Shown here: piece after piece, positions 24,600-36,440 of the stretch
How positions within the stretch are numbered: position 1 is the first letter of the stretch
How the letters are laid out: every line of letters begins with the position of its first letter
Source of the DNA: Asterias amurensis
Lineage: Eukaryota > Echinodermata > Asteroidea > Forcipulatida > Asteriidae
DNA length: 64,000 bases
Reading direction: 5' to 3'
NCBI RefSeq assembly: GCF_032118995.1
Contig: NC_092665.1
Span: forward strand, 16,946,012 to 17,010,011
Notes under the pieces: model-generated
Databases searched by the model: none
What the model was told of the DNA's origin: nothing
What the model saw: only the letters and a program-made list of their open reading frames with translations
Translations under genes and position numbers: made by a program

Positions 24600-24661
24600 A
24601 GGTGTTCGGGCCAACAGCCCGGAACACCTCTTATTTTTGTTCGGTTTTTTTTTTTTATTGA

Positions 24662-24693
<32 letters not shown>

Positions 24694-26965
24694 CTTCTTC
24701 TTCTTCTTCTTCTTCTGTACGTCCCTTGTCCCCCTACAAAAACATCTTTCCAAACATCGTATGAACTTGAAACTTCACACATAGTTAGATATTTATTAGG
24801 AGAAGAAACAGTGTGAGTTACGTCATGATGACGTCATCAATTCTTGAGTTATGAATATTCAAAGTTTATTAATTCAAAAAATCATAACTTTTGATCTACA
24901 TGAGGGATTTTTACAATCGAAACATCATCGGAATTGTCATTGAAAACTCCGTAAACGCCTCACAGACATGACTCCATTTTGATGTTGTCTTCCGGCTCAA
25001 AAGAGAGGTTGAAAATTTCAAAATTCACGTCTAAAGAACAACGTAAATCCCCATTGGTATGTGCATAAACATTGCACGTGTATTAGCGGTGCAGCAGAGC
25101 ACGCTCCAGTGATGTCCATTCTGCTTATTAGCGGCGATTGTCCGCTAAAAAAATCACACTTCCCAAGCACATATAAAGTTGAAACTTCACACATAGTTAG
25201 ATATGTATAAGGAGAAGAAACCGTTTGAGTTATGTCACGATGACGTCATCAATTCTTGAGTTATGAATTTTCAAAGTTTATTATTTCAAAAAATCATAAC
25301 TTTTGATCTACATGATGGGTTGTTACAATCGACACATCATCGGAAAGTTCGTTAAAAACTCCGTAAATGCTTCGCAGACGTGATCCCATTTTGAGCTCGT
25401 CTTCTGGTTCAAAATCGAGTTTGAAAGTTCACAATTTCTTGTATAAAGAACTACGAAATTTCCCCATTGGTTGTGCGTAACACTTGTGGCGTACACGTGT
25501 AGTGTATTAGGCATAATTTATTTGGTGGCATGCTGCCAAGTTTGTTGTACTCTGTGCCATAGCGTGATATGCATAGAGCTATATAGCTATGCAGAACGCT
25601 GCGAAAACGATTTCATTTCAATCTTCAGCGTCAAATTGTTCAAATGTTACCCTTCTGATGGCTTAGTGGTCAATGTGGAATTGAAGACGAAGTTTCGCTG
25701 AGATGGCCACCTACTTCAGTGATTCATGGGACTTTTAATTATGTGAGAAAACAACAGTACAAAATGACGAACATTGGTCATGTTTTGGTTAAACACCGAG
25801 AAGAATAGAGACGTTACATCGATCGACCACTCCCCCGGGTGAAGGGCGTTTTGGGCCCACGGAATTCACGTCAGTATTACGATATCTATTACTTCTTGAA
25901 CTTAGCATAATCATCAATTGTTTTGATTATTTGTTAAAACAACTATCCAAGTTATTTTGAGTTAAATATTTTGAAGAAAAAAAATCTCTGAAATAACATA
26001 AGCCCTTTCAAACTTTCTCTAGTAGGAAAGGACGTTACGTAAACTAATCTATTTCTACCTCCATGCACAGACATGGATGTTACAATACAAAACATTCAAA
26101 GAAAACAGAATGGTTAAAGCATAAGGCCCAAGCAATTAGGAGTGGTCTTGCTAAAATAAACTGCCGGATTAAACAAAACTTTAGTACAAACAAATCAATA
26201 AAACAATCCAGATTTTCATCTTCTTCTTCTCTTCGTCCCTTGTCCTCGAACAAAAGCACACTTCCCAAACTCGCATGAACTTGAAACTTCGCACATAGTT
26301 AGATATGCATTAGGAGTGGAATAATGTGTTAGTTAGGTCATGATGACGTCATCCATTCTTGAGTAATAAAAATTCAAATTATTATTTCAAAAAATCATTA
26401 TTTTTGATCCACGTTTTTTTTTTTTACCTTTTTTTTTTAATATTATCAATAGAGCGCGAAAAAGCTTCATGAAGAATAGTCTTCGTTCAAGGCAGTTAAA
26501 ACATACATGCCCCTTACAGTCTTTTCTTCAGTCGTCAGTCAATATTTCCTAAGTTCATATTTCCTAAACTACATAAGCTATTTTGACAATCTGTACATCA
26601 TATGAAAGGGCTTTACGTACTTGACAGAAATGGATATGTTGGTGAACTTTCGTTGACCTTTTGACCTGTTTAAACGGGAAGTGACTGTGAAATGATTTGA
26701 AAGGGCGTGGTTTATTGTCTTTTAGGTCGAAATAAACATCCTTTGATGCTTTACCATCACACCATACAAGTCTGGCAAAGGTCTGGTTTAAAACAAATAT
26801 TACCGATGACGTCACCAAACATACACTTTTACTAGATGACGTAATCATGTGGTTTTGACAGTTTTTGTAATTTGAATCATTTATTACAAATCTTGAGAAC
26901 AAAGCAAGGTGTAATATTTGTTTTTTAATCCAGGCTTTTACTCCCGGAAACCGAACACCTTGAGT
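24600..26965. mobile_element. 2.4-kb composite repeat insertion in the 5' intron of the first RING gene
   Basis: Copy 2 reads straight through from GAGAATGTTATT to TTGTCTTTTTTTGTATGG (41100-41128), whereas copy 1 has about 2.4 kb between these strings. The insert begins with the palindrome AGGTGTTCGGG...CCCGGAACACCT (24600-24629) and ends CCGAACACCT (near 26952-26961), which gives inverted ends. Inside are two homologous units of about 400 bases (from 24765 and 25170) and a third fragment (26277-26415), each with ACTTCACACATAGTTAGATA and TCATGATGACGTCATCAA, plus (CTT)n at 24662-24716. No transposase frame is seen. Confidence 0.7.
24662..24716 (+). repeat. (CTT)n microsatellite
   Basis: About 18 CTT triplets, immediately following a T-rich run. 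It accounts for spurious polyserine and polyarginine frames on either strand. Confidence 0.95.
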
Positions 26966-27016
26966 TTGTTCACAAACTCTCAATCTCTAGTTTTGTCTTT
27001 TTTTGTATGGTTAGAG

Positions 27017-27838
27017 ATGGCAACCAATGCACAGACATCGCTTGCCAAGATTGAGGACAGCATTGAGTGCTCAATTTGCACCCATCGGTTCAGGCAGCCA
27101 AAGTGGCTCAATTGTTTTCATACTTTTTGTCTTCAATGTCTTCAAGAAATCTGCAAGAACCAGAGGCCACCAAGCAACAAACTTCCTTGTCCACTGTGCG
27201 GACAAGATACCATCTTGAATGGGAATGTCTCTGATCTGCTAGATAATTCAGACATGAAGACTCTTGTGAACAATTTTACACAGCAGGAAAATGTTTTAAA
27301 ACAACAATTTGAGCAGCTACAGATTTTTTCTGCACTGGTTGACAAAGCCAGAAGCAGTAAGACAGAGTTTGAGCTGTCTGTGGAAAATATTGACAAGTCC
27401 CTTAAAAAACTGGACAAAGTGTTTTTAGACACCAAAGAAAAGATCAGCAGAAAAGCTACTAAGGAGGTATCAAGGATCAGGAATGAGGAGCAAAAACTGA
27501 TAAAGGAGGCAGAAACTATTCATAAAAGTAAAGTTGAGTTTTTAAAGAGTTTGCAAGCCTCCGACAGAAGAGAAGCATCTCAGACAGCACGCAAACTAGA
27601 TGAGGTCAACCACCTTATGGAAGGAGGATCCAATAATGGCAACAAGGGTCAAGATTTCAAGAAGAGAATCTGCAAAGATCTTGAGAAGGCAATAAAGAAA
27701 CATCCACAGTCTGTTCCTGATGGTTTGACCTTCATGGATCTTAAAGAAAATGATGTGATGATATCTCTTGGTGAACTAGTGCAGAATGATGCTGACCTGA
27801 CCTTACTGGTAGTTATAATTCTTGTATTTATTGGGTAA
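27017..27838 (+). CDS. RING-finger, coiled-coil protein (TRIM-like without B-box), copy 1
   Basis: Predicted 273-residue E3 ubiquitin ligase-like protein. A C3HC4 RING lies at residues 18-61: C18xxC21, C33xH35xxC38xxC41, C58PLC61. After about residue 85 it is charged, K/E/Q-rich and predicted coiled coil to about 215. No B-box, NHL or SPRY is seen. The ATG follows directly an acceptor TATGGTTAG|AG; a non-coding exon ending at 24249 probably precedes it, so the 2.4-kb insertion lies in the 5' intron. After codon 264 (LTLL) a donor-like CTG|GTAGTT occurs at 27809; without splicing the frame ends nine codons later. The downstream exons present after copy 2 are cut off here by the duplication boundary at 28222. 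Confidence 0.82.
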   Translation: MATNAQTSLAKIEDSIECSICTHRFRQPKWLNCFHTFCLQCLQEICKNQRPPSNKLPCPLCGQDTILNGNVSDLLDNSDMKTLVNNFTQQENVLKQQFEQLQIFSALVDKARSSKTEFELSVENIDKSLKKLDKVFLDTKEKISRKATKEVSRIRNEEQKLIKEAETIHKSKVEFLKSLQASDRREASQTARKLDEVNHLMEGGSNNGNKGQDFKKRICKDLEKAIKKHPQSVPDGLTFMDLKENDVMISLGELVQNDADLTLLVVIILVFIG

Positions 27839-28222
27839 CTTGAAGAAACTAAGAATAGCAGACTGATCAATGTTTATGCTCTACTCTGTACCAGTCCATT
27901 CCAAAAGCCTGATGCTTACTCATTGTGAATAACATGAGTCTGTCATCATGAAATTACAGTTACATTGAGAAAGTGCGCTTTGTATCGGACTGTTACAGAC
28001 TTTTGGGCAGAACCTGTGATAAGTTAATGGATTCAAGATCAGAGCGTAATTGATTGGTATACATTTACAGTCACTTAAAAGACAAACTTGTGATGAGGAA
28101 TCAGATATTTGTCTTTGTTTGGTTTGTCTTGAATTTTGGGGACTTACGTAACAGACGATTCAAAGATTCATATCTTGATTGTTTCAAGAAAGAAACCAGG
28201 GACTGGATTTTTTATCAAAGGG
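27839..28222. other. Tail of the first duplicated block
   Basis: Non-coding sequence shared with 41958-42325. It ends at the joint of the two duplicated blocks: ...TTTTATCAAAGG is followed by GTGAGTGAGGTTACAGC, which in copy 1 is the sequence at 2135. Confidence 0.75.
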
Positions 28223-29326
28223 GTGAGTGAGGTTACAGCTTCAGCAGTCGAGGCATGTCAGCAATGCATACTTGAAATTCACTCTCTGTGCTTAAGTTTC
28301 CTAATAGTTCACCTCCAGAATAAAGACTGTACTTTGCTTCATTAATTTCCTTTGTTGTATATTTGTTCAGTCTTACTTGTTCTTCTTGGAAAGTATTTGG
28401 AAGGTAGTATGGAATGTGCTTATCGTGCATGACATTATTCTTCCTACTTTATAGGTGTGTTTTCTGAATTTGTTGGCCTTGGGAAAAAATCTGAAGAATT
28501 GCGATTAAATGGCCTGTCTTTTAGATCATTTTTAGAACAAAATGTCATGCCTGACTTTTTTTTTTTTTTAATAAAATTTGTTGTTTGATTTCCAGCAAAC
28601 ACGGCATCCAAATCCTGGCTCTGTCCCGAGCTCGGGAATTCTTACAGGAGCCTCCCCATCACCATCCTCCAGTCCCGGCGTGGTGAACACACTGGGCCTG
28701 GCAACTGGTACGGCCCATGACATGAGCAACAAGGGGGCACCTAGCCGCCCAGGTCTCGCTCCCTCTCCCCCCCAGCAAGGCAATGTGGTACAGCAGCAGC
28801 AGCAGCAGCCACCTCAGGGGATGATCATTCAGTCACCATACTTGATACAACAGCAGAGAGGAGCAGTAAGTAGTGATTTGCGCTATTTTTCAATTAATCA
28901 GAAGGAAACACTTGAAAATCTTAACCTGGCTTCGAAAGGTGCTAAACTCTTTTTCTGATCAGTTTGGAGTGTTTAATTATTGCCATTGATCAGCTTAGGA
29001 ACAAGTTGGTGAATGATGTGTTTTAACAATTAAACATTCCTACAATATAATTCAGAAAAAGGACAATGCAGAATGAAAAAATAAATTGATTCTAAATGGA
29101 TGTTTTACCCTTTACAGCAGATGTATGTCCCGATGAGTAACCAGCAGAATCCACGTGGAGCAGTAAGTAGTGACTTGGGCTATTTTTCAATTTATCAGAA
29201 GGAAACACTTGAAAACCTTAAGCTGGCTTCAAAAGGTGCTAAACTCTTTTCTGATCAGTTTGGGTGTTGAATTATTCCCATTAATCAGCTTAGGAACAAG
29301 TTGGTGAATGATGTGTTTTAACAATT

Positions 29327-29545
29327 ATTAGGGAACATGTTGCCTTGAATCGGACGAGTTGAAAAGCATTTGTAACCGTTTGTTATAAAATGCATATGGT
29401 TAGAAAGATGTTTTAAAAGTAGAATACATTGATCCACACAAATTTGCCTCGAAATTGCGTGATTTTCCTTTTACTTTGCGAATTAACATGGTCAGCCATA
29501 TATGGGAGTCAAAAATTTGACTCCCATAAATTGCCGAATTTTTAA
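29327..29545 (+). mobile_element. MITE/SINE-like insertion ending in a foldback
   Basis: Inserted in copy 2 between a re-inserted piece of intron 1 and the end of intron 2; absent at the copy 1 site (before about 3600). It starts GGGAACATGTTGCCTTGAAT and ends with the inverted repeat TATGGGAGTC/GACTCCCATA around AAAAATTT. It is non-coding. Elements with this 'GGGAACATGTTGCC' head are, from memory, abundant in several marine invertebrate genomes. Confidence 0.55.
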
Positions 29546-32500
29546 AGTCTAAGTGATGGATGATTTGCAACTAAGATTTATTTGATGTGTGAGTTTTTTT
29601 CTCTTTTCTTTTCTGTTGCAGTATCAACAAAGAGATCAAGCAGTGTACCAGCAGCAATCACACTTGAGTCAACCTTCTCAGCCACAAGTATGCACATTTT
29701 GCTTTGAAGTTTAAATTTCTGTCAAATTTTATTTGTTAAAATTAAAGAGCAACAAACTTGAAAACAGGTACTACAAAGTGAGCATGTTATGACAAAGGCT
29801 GAAACCTTGAACTCAAAGTCCCCCTTCAAAATGTTTCACAGTATTCAAGAATTTTTTATGTAGGTGTCCTTGGACTGTATCTTTCTAATGTAAAATTGAA
29901 AGCCTTGTTAAATTAGCTTTCATATGAAGCTTGTCTAAATACCTTTTTAAATCCAATCAGAAGTGTGTTTCTAGTCTCATGCTATAGGCATGCCCATAGG
30001 CAGTTTTCCCCCATGTTGAGGGTTTGCTCGATATCAAACTGGATCTACAGGTAGTCGGTGGGGAATTGCACCCGACTTTGTAAAACACCATTGTCTAAAC
30101 GAACCCATTTTTGTTTGCTTATTCAGTACCAGCCAAGACAATTGTACCAGCAGAGACCTCAATTCACTCAACAGAATCCACAGGGACAGATCTATACACA
30201 ACCCAGCACGCCACCATACTATTCAAACTCACAGCCAGTAAATCTGCAGCCCGGAGGAGGTAAAGAAAGAAAAACTTTATTTTTCAAGGGTAGGGTGGGC
30301 AGAACATTAAAGGCCATTGTTAATGAGATATGTTGGCGTGGAAAATACCGGAAGTTTTGAAAGAGAACTCTCAGTTGGTGGTTAGTTTTGAAAGAGAACT
30401 GTCAGGTGGCGGTTAGGGAGGAAGACTTCTATAGATATATATTTTGAACAAATTTGTTAATCAACTTTTTATCCCTAACAAGTATTGTCTTTTTTCCAAA
30501 GCTACATTTTTCCAGAGCAATCAGCAAGGAATGGTTGTCCAACCCCAGATGAGGCCTCAGGCTTACACAGCCACACTCCCACAGGCACCCCAGTACAATG
30601 CCGCCCCAAAGAAAAAGAGCCTTATCCGTATCGTGGATCCCAAATCCAATCAGGATATCACGGATACGATCATCCGCAAGGCTTCCATGACAACGACTGG
30701 TAGCTCCTCGCCTCATTCTGGACAAGCAAGTGCTTCAGGGACCCTACCAGCTGTAAGTCGCTTCTCTTTAACTGTCCCAGGTCACATACTTTATTTTGGT
30801 CAAGACATTGATTTTTTTGGTTTGGTTTAGTGAGTGGCAGTCTTTTAAAAATATCTTTGATTGCCATTTGTAATATGCTAATGTAATAAAATGCACCCTA
30901 CTTGACAAAGTCGCTCTTCTCTTTTTAAGATCAGCTTCTTGCTGATAGGGTTGTAATACAACATCCCTAAACAATCACCAGAAATATAAATAACTTAAAA
31001 AATGTTCATGAGATGCATTGGAAAGTTGAAATAGAGATATTTGCAGAAGGAACCTGTTCATGTTCTGCATACATTGTTAAAAACTTGTTGGACTTTGATT
31101 TTTTTCTAGACTATTGTTAATATGGAAGAATTTGATTTCAACAAAATACTTCAAAGCTGCATGGTTGTGTACATGTACATCTGTATCTTTGTATTTGATT
31201 ACATAATAGTGAAACGGAACGAGCGAGTCATTCAAGCTTCAATAACTTTGTTGATGAAATCATTCACCTGACTCTGTGCTGATTTTACTTTGATCGCTTC
31301 ATGTTGAGATATTTGATTTGTGTTCTTATCAATTTATGATGTTGCTTAGAATGCAGGATTATGAGTCTGTCTTCTGGTGCAATTATGTTCATTTATTTCT
31401 TGAGAATGATGTACAATCTTGTATTGATTATTTTTTATTATGTACGTGTTCGGTAGCCTCTCTTTAGACTGTGCAAGTCTCTTATGTATTCAAACTTCCG
31501 GAACCAAGTTGTTCCCAACCATCTTGAGTTTTACTCTAATTTTGTTTCTTCAAATCATTTAGTTTAACATGGTTTGTGGCTATACCAAGTTTTTGGGAAA
31601 GTAAAGCTTAGCTATTATTTATAAATTAGTAAAAAAACTAGAGAAGAAGACCTAATCTCTGTTTTCAGATCATTTGTAATCAATTAAGACTTTTGCCCAA
31701 CTGACTTTTACTTATCATATAAGTAGGTGGCCTCATCTTAAGTTTAAAATGAATTCAAAATGAGACTTTTTTTTAATAGAAAAATATATTTCTGTTACGA
31801 GTCTTTGATACCTGTGTAGCTTGCACAGTCTAATAAGATTTTAGTTAAAGCTTTATTATTTTTGTTAAGTTTATCACATTTTAATTTGCTTTTCTTGTCG
31901 TGTGATGTGATTTGTCTGTATGCCTTTATTTTGCTTAATCCAGCAGTCTCAAACACCTCCACAGAATCATCAAGCCAACGAGAAACGTGCTGCTATTCAA
32001 GCGACCTTTGCAGCCCAAGTTGCACGTTTAGCTCACGATGCCCCCACACCACATGCGTCAGAAGCGCAAATAGCAGTCACAAATCAAATGAGCGTAAACC
32101 CCCCTCAAGTAAGTTGAAACTAGCCACAATAAAATTGTTATAACACACTGGGAATGTTCTCAGTTAAGTTTTGGTTTATAATAATGAAATGATCACATTT
32201 TTGAATTGTCAGTATTTGTGTCCATATTAAATGTTGCCTCAATTTGATGTTCTTCTGTTGTGTGTTTATAATATTTGATATTTGTTCCAGTTAATGTAAA
32301 CATGAAAAGTGCATTTGTCTCATATTAAGAGACCATCTTGGATTTCTGGGAAAAACAGTTGAGTGACCATTCGTAAATAAATTGTTAAGACTGTTGCAGT
32401 AATATGATCATTTTTTCCTATCGCTAAAAAAACAGCAAAGAAACTGGATTCCACGAAGGGACACTGACAACCCCAAAACACTTGAGCAGATCCATCAAGA

Positions 32501-33205
32501 CTACAAACGAGATGAAGAACGTAAGAAGATGGAAGGCCTCCAAGCTCAGATGGCTCCACCCCCACCAAGGATGTCTCGTAATAAGAGGGATCAACCACAG
32601 CGAGTTGGTCCCCCTCCACCAGAGGGATGGAGCACGGTCACATCAACAAAGGCTACCAGGGTAGCTGTTGATCCTAATAAGTTCAAGGTCATGAAGGTAT
32701 GAAACTGTCTTCCTTGTTTCACAAGACTCGCTTATTACAAACTTATTTCCCAAGTTGTTTTTGTGTGTGAACTTTTGAAAGTACCTCAAATGATTTGCTT
32801 TGATGAATGCAAGTGCTTTTAAAGATTTTTTTATAAAATGTTATTTTTCACTGGGTGCTTATGTCTTTTATTGTGGTTTGCAGATTTGTTGGTATACATG
32901 TATTAAATATACACATGTATAACCGCAAACTGAATAAACATTGTTTCGGGAAAAATGCAGTCTTTTTATCAAGACTTAAAGAGAAGATGTGATTTGGTTA
33001 TTTGCTTATTTTGTTCTCAGCAACAAAGCATTGATAATGATATCCAACTTGGGCCTAGTGGGCCAAGATCTTTTGGTGGTTGGAGTCCAGGAAGCAGTGG
33101 GGGTAGCAGCAAGACACAGACAGAGCCTCCAGAACCAAAGCAGAATAATCGATTCATGATGCTGTCTGATGAAAGGAAAGGAAGGTAAGATAATAATTAA
33201 CTCTG

Positions 33206-33650
33206 ATGTCGAAGGTTGTGGATGGGGAAGTTGCTGCTGTGTGGCTGGTCTATTTTGATTGCAGAGAAGGTTGTGGATGGGGAAGATGCTGCTGTGTGGC
33301 TGGTCTATTTTGAGTGCAGAGAAGGTTGTGGATGGGAAAGATGCTGCTGTGTGGCTGGTCTATTTTGAATGCAGAGAAGGTTGTGGATGGGGAAGATGCT
33401 GCTGTGTGGCTGGTCTATTTTGAGTGCAGAGAAGGTTGTGGATGGGGAAGATGCTGCTGTGTGGCTGGTCTATTTTGAGTGCAGAGAAGGTTGTGGAAGG
33501 GAAAGATGCTGCTGTGTGGCTGGTCTATTTTGAATGCAGAGAAGGTTGTGGATGGGGAAGATGCTGCTGTGTAGCTGGTCTATTTTGAATGCAGAGAAGG
33601 TTGTGGATGGGGAAGTTGCTGCTGTGTGGCTGGTCTATTTTGAGTGCAGA
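33206..33650. repeat. 55-bp minisatellite, about 8 units, in intron 18 of the eIF4G copy
   Basis: Units of GAAGGTTGTGGATGGGGAAG... TGCAGA repeat every 55 bases (GCAGAGAAGG at 33261, 33316, 33371, 33426, 33481, 33536, 33591). The intact gene has a single unit at 15781-15840. The array therefore arose after the block duplication. Confidence 0.93.
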
Positions 33651-34544
33651 GATACATATAATGCACTTGATCCTTCTCACATTTTCAAAGAGACAGTCAA
33701 CTCTTTGTAGTCTTGTGATTGTTTCTTCAGTGATTGAGAAGGGAACATTAAACCTAGGCCCAGTTAATACTCCTTGGTACCTTGCACATTATAGGTACTG
33801 TAGATTCCAGACTGGATTGCCAAATTGTTGTATTCAATTCTCATTCAACAACTTAACACTCTATCATTTTCGTGGGATCTCAGTGTGGAAGGATGTTAAT
33901 AAAGAATAGTTTTGTTTTATTTCTGTAAAGAAATAACTGGTATGATCCACAGTTCTGTTTTGGCTTTAAATTTAAAGCCATTGCTAGCAGCTGGAGAAAA
34001 ATGTTTAGAGTTGGCTTTCGAAAATATTTCTTGACAAAATAACTCAACTTTTTATTTTGGATCGATTCAGAGTTCCAGAGTCCAAGGGTCGTGGTCCTCA
34101 ATCCTTACAGGGTAAGAGGTCCAGCTCCTCCAGGGAACGAGACGAGATGAGCAAAGAGAGGAGGTCAGCCATGGCTGAAGTCCAGAAAATGTCTCAAGCT
34201 AGAAGATCTCAATCCAGAGAGAAAGATCTGGACAGCAGAGGTTCAAGAGGTAAAGTTCCTCAAACCTTGTAAAGGTTTTGTTTCAAATTAAAAAATATAC
34301 TTGTGTTAATATTTTTATAAAACTTTCAGCTTGGATGTTTTAATGTCTGGTTGATAATTTGTACTTGAAGCAAAGCGCTTCATGCTTCAATTTTGATGGA
34401 TTTCACAACTGGATTATTTATCGTTATTAAATTTGGGATATTTGGGAATCAAGGGTTGGTGAGAAATGTAGGAAACGTCTTGTTGAAATATGGAGACACT
34501 GGTTACATTGAATGGATTTTGGCCTTTTTAACCACCTGTTTAAA

Positions 34545-34625
34545 TTTTACTAATAATAATGAACGGCACTTTATAGCGCTTCACACAACAATCCCAAAGC
34601 GCTTTACAAAAATTAATGAGTAAAC
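34545..34625. mobile_element. Short LINE-tail-like fragment, probably reversed
   Basis: AATAATAATGAACGGCACTT followed by TATAGCGCTTCACACAACAA and CCCAAAGCGCTTTACAAAAA. AGCGCTTTATAAA(TGC) plus an ATT-type tail is the usual 3' end of non-LTR retroelements elsewhere in this window (45080-45150, 49830-49895); here it reads in the opposite sense. It is absent from intron 19 of the intact gene. Confidence 0.4.
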
Positions 34626-34736
34626 AGAATATACCAGAAATATAATATGCTAAAACCAGCCTCAATGTGTTGTTAAAGTAACTTTGTCAGTCCATCAGAT
34701 GTAGAAATGTTTTGCGGGAAGGATTCCAATTCCTTT

Positions 34737-34739
<3 letters not shown>

Positions 34740-34772
<33 letters not shown>

Positions 34773-34820
34773 TTCCCTTGTGGTTTATTATTTGATATAT
34801 ATATATATATATATATATTA
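34740..34820. repeat. Two (TA)n microsatellites before exon 20 of the eIF4G copy
   Basis: TA runs at about 34741-34768 and 34794-34819, immediately upstream of the TATGTAG acceptor. The intact gene has only ATATATTATGTAG here. The run replaces the polypyrimidine region and may weaken splicing. Confidence 0.95.
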
Positions 34821-36440
34821 TGTAGGTAAGCAAGAAGCAGCCCCAGTTTCTGCTCCAGTAAGAGAGATTTCCAGAGCGGCAGCAGCACCAGCTATCTCAG
34901 AAGATGTATTTGAAAAGAAGGCCCTGGCAACGATTAAGGAATTCCTTAGCATTAAAGATGTCGAGGTAAGAAAGCATACTTTGTATCTCTGTAGCTGTTT
35001 GTTCTCAACACTGTTCAAGTATTTTCGAAGTGGTCCATGACATGGATGAAATCTGTGCTGTTTCACCTGAATGTCTGTTTTACACAGTAAGGTATAATAC
35101 ATCAATTGGTAGAGAAAACTGCTGGATTAAATTGACTAGCCTCTGGGTCTGCAGTAAAGTGTATATTTTGAGTCATGTGATAAGTGGAAGGTTTCATACA
35201 GTTAAAGTAAATGTGAAGGAACCCACTGTAGATACTAAAGTGTGAGGATTTAAGAGTTGAACAAGCAAACGAGCTGAAGGATTTATAAAGACGGCAATCT
35301 TTCAATTTTTCAGAGCGCTGATGTAGTTGGGGAAATGTGGCAATCATCAGGATTCACATGGGACATGTTTCTACCAAGTGGAAAAGATGTTCAATAGTTT
35401 GTAAATAATAAGGTACGTGCTATCGTTATTTTCGACTCAATAAGGGTTGGAAAGGAAAGTAACTCAATGGTTTGGGAAGAGTCTATTCTATTCTCAAATA
35501 ACCAGTGAAGGATTTGTTTTGTTCATTCAAACTGTTGAACTTTTATCAACATGAAACAGTACTTGTCAGTGCTGTTTTTTTGTTATATGTATTCATTGAT
35601 ATTGTTTTAGCGGTGCACTATTTGATGTTGGCATAAAAGTATTTAAGTCGCCTATATTAAAGTTGTTTTATTTTTCTAATTTTTAAGAAGATGGAAAAAC
35701 AGTTTCCCGTTGCTATTGATGATCCATTTTGTCAAATTATTTTACAGAAATTAGGTTTTACTTTTTCGACTGGTAGCAGCAGCACAACAAACAGTGGCGG
35801 GGATGCCAATGCTAATAGTCTGTCAGATGAGGATTTGTTCTCACTTATTAAGAGAGAACTTGGAAGCATTCTGGCCACTATTGAGAATGTCAACGATAAA
35901 GTGTTTGACTGGATTCAGGTAAATTACTCAACAAAATGTTAACATATTTGCCGTTAACACTTCCTTTTTTATTTTTATATTTTACTACTTGTTGTACGTC
36001 TTTTATAAACAATTCAGCGCTTGGGCTGCGATGTTTAAATTTTAATGGGCCAATAATAATAACATGTCAACATAATTATTGGGAGTACAATGGTACCTAA
36101 AAATGTTATTTCAAGTTTGTTTGAAGATAAGTGTATTAAGGACTGCACTTTTTAAAAACTATTGTAATAGAGGAAAAGTCATCTGTGGTGTTGCCTTATA
36201 AGTGAAGATTTTGTTCATACACATTGTTCAGTACTTATATCTGTGTCAGTGAAAGCTAACTTGATTATTCTGTCTTTGTATTTTCTCTGCAGAAGAACCT
36301 AAACATATCAAGCCCTGAAAAGCAAAGGCTATTTATCCGTGCCTTAGTGACTGTAGTTGTGCAAAGCACTATCCAAGGTAAGTGACTTTACATTCCCTGT
36401 TTAAAACCACAGATTCATACCTAGCTTAGCCTGATTTGAA

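Noticed and set aside
24531-24782. Polyserine and polyarginine frames
   Set aside because: Translation of the (CTT)n tract.
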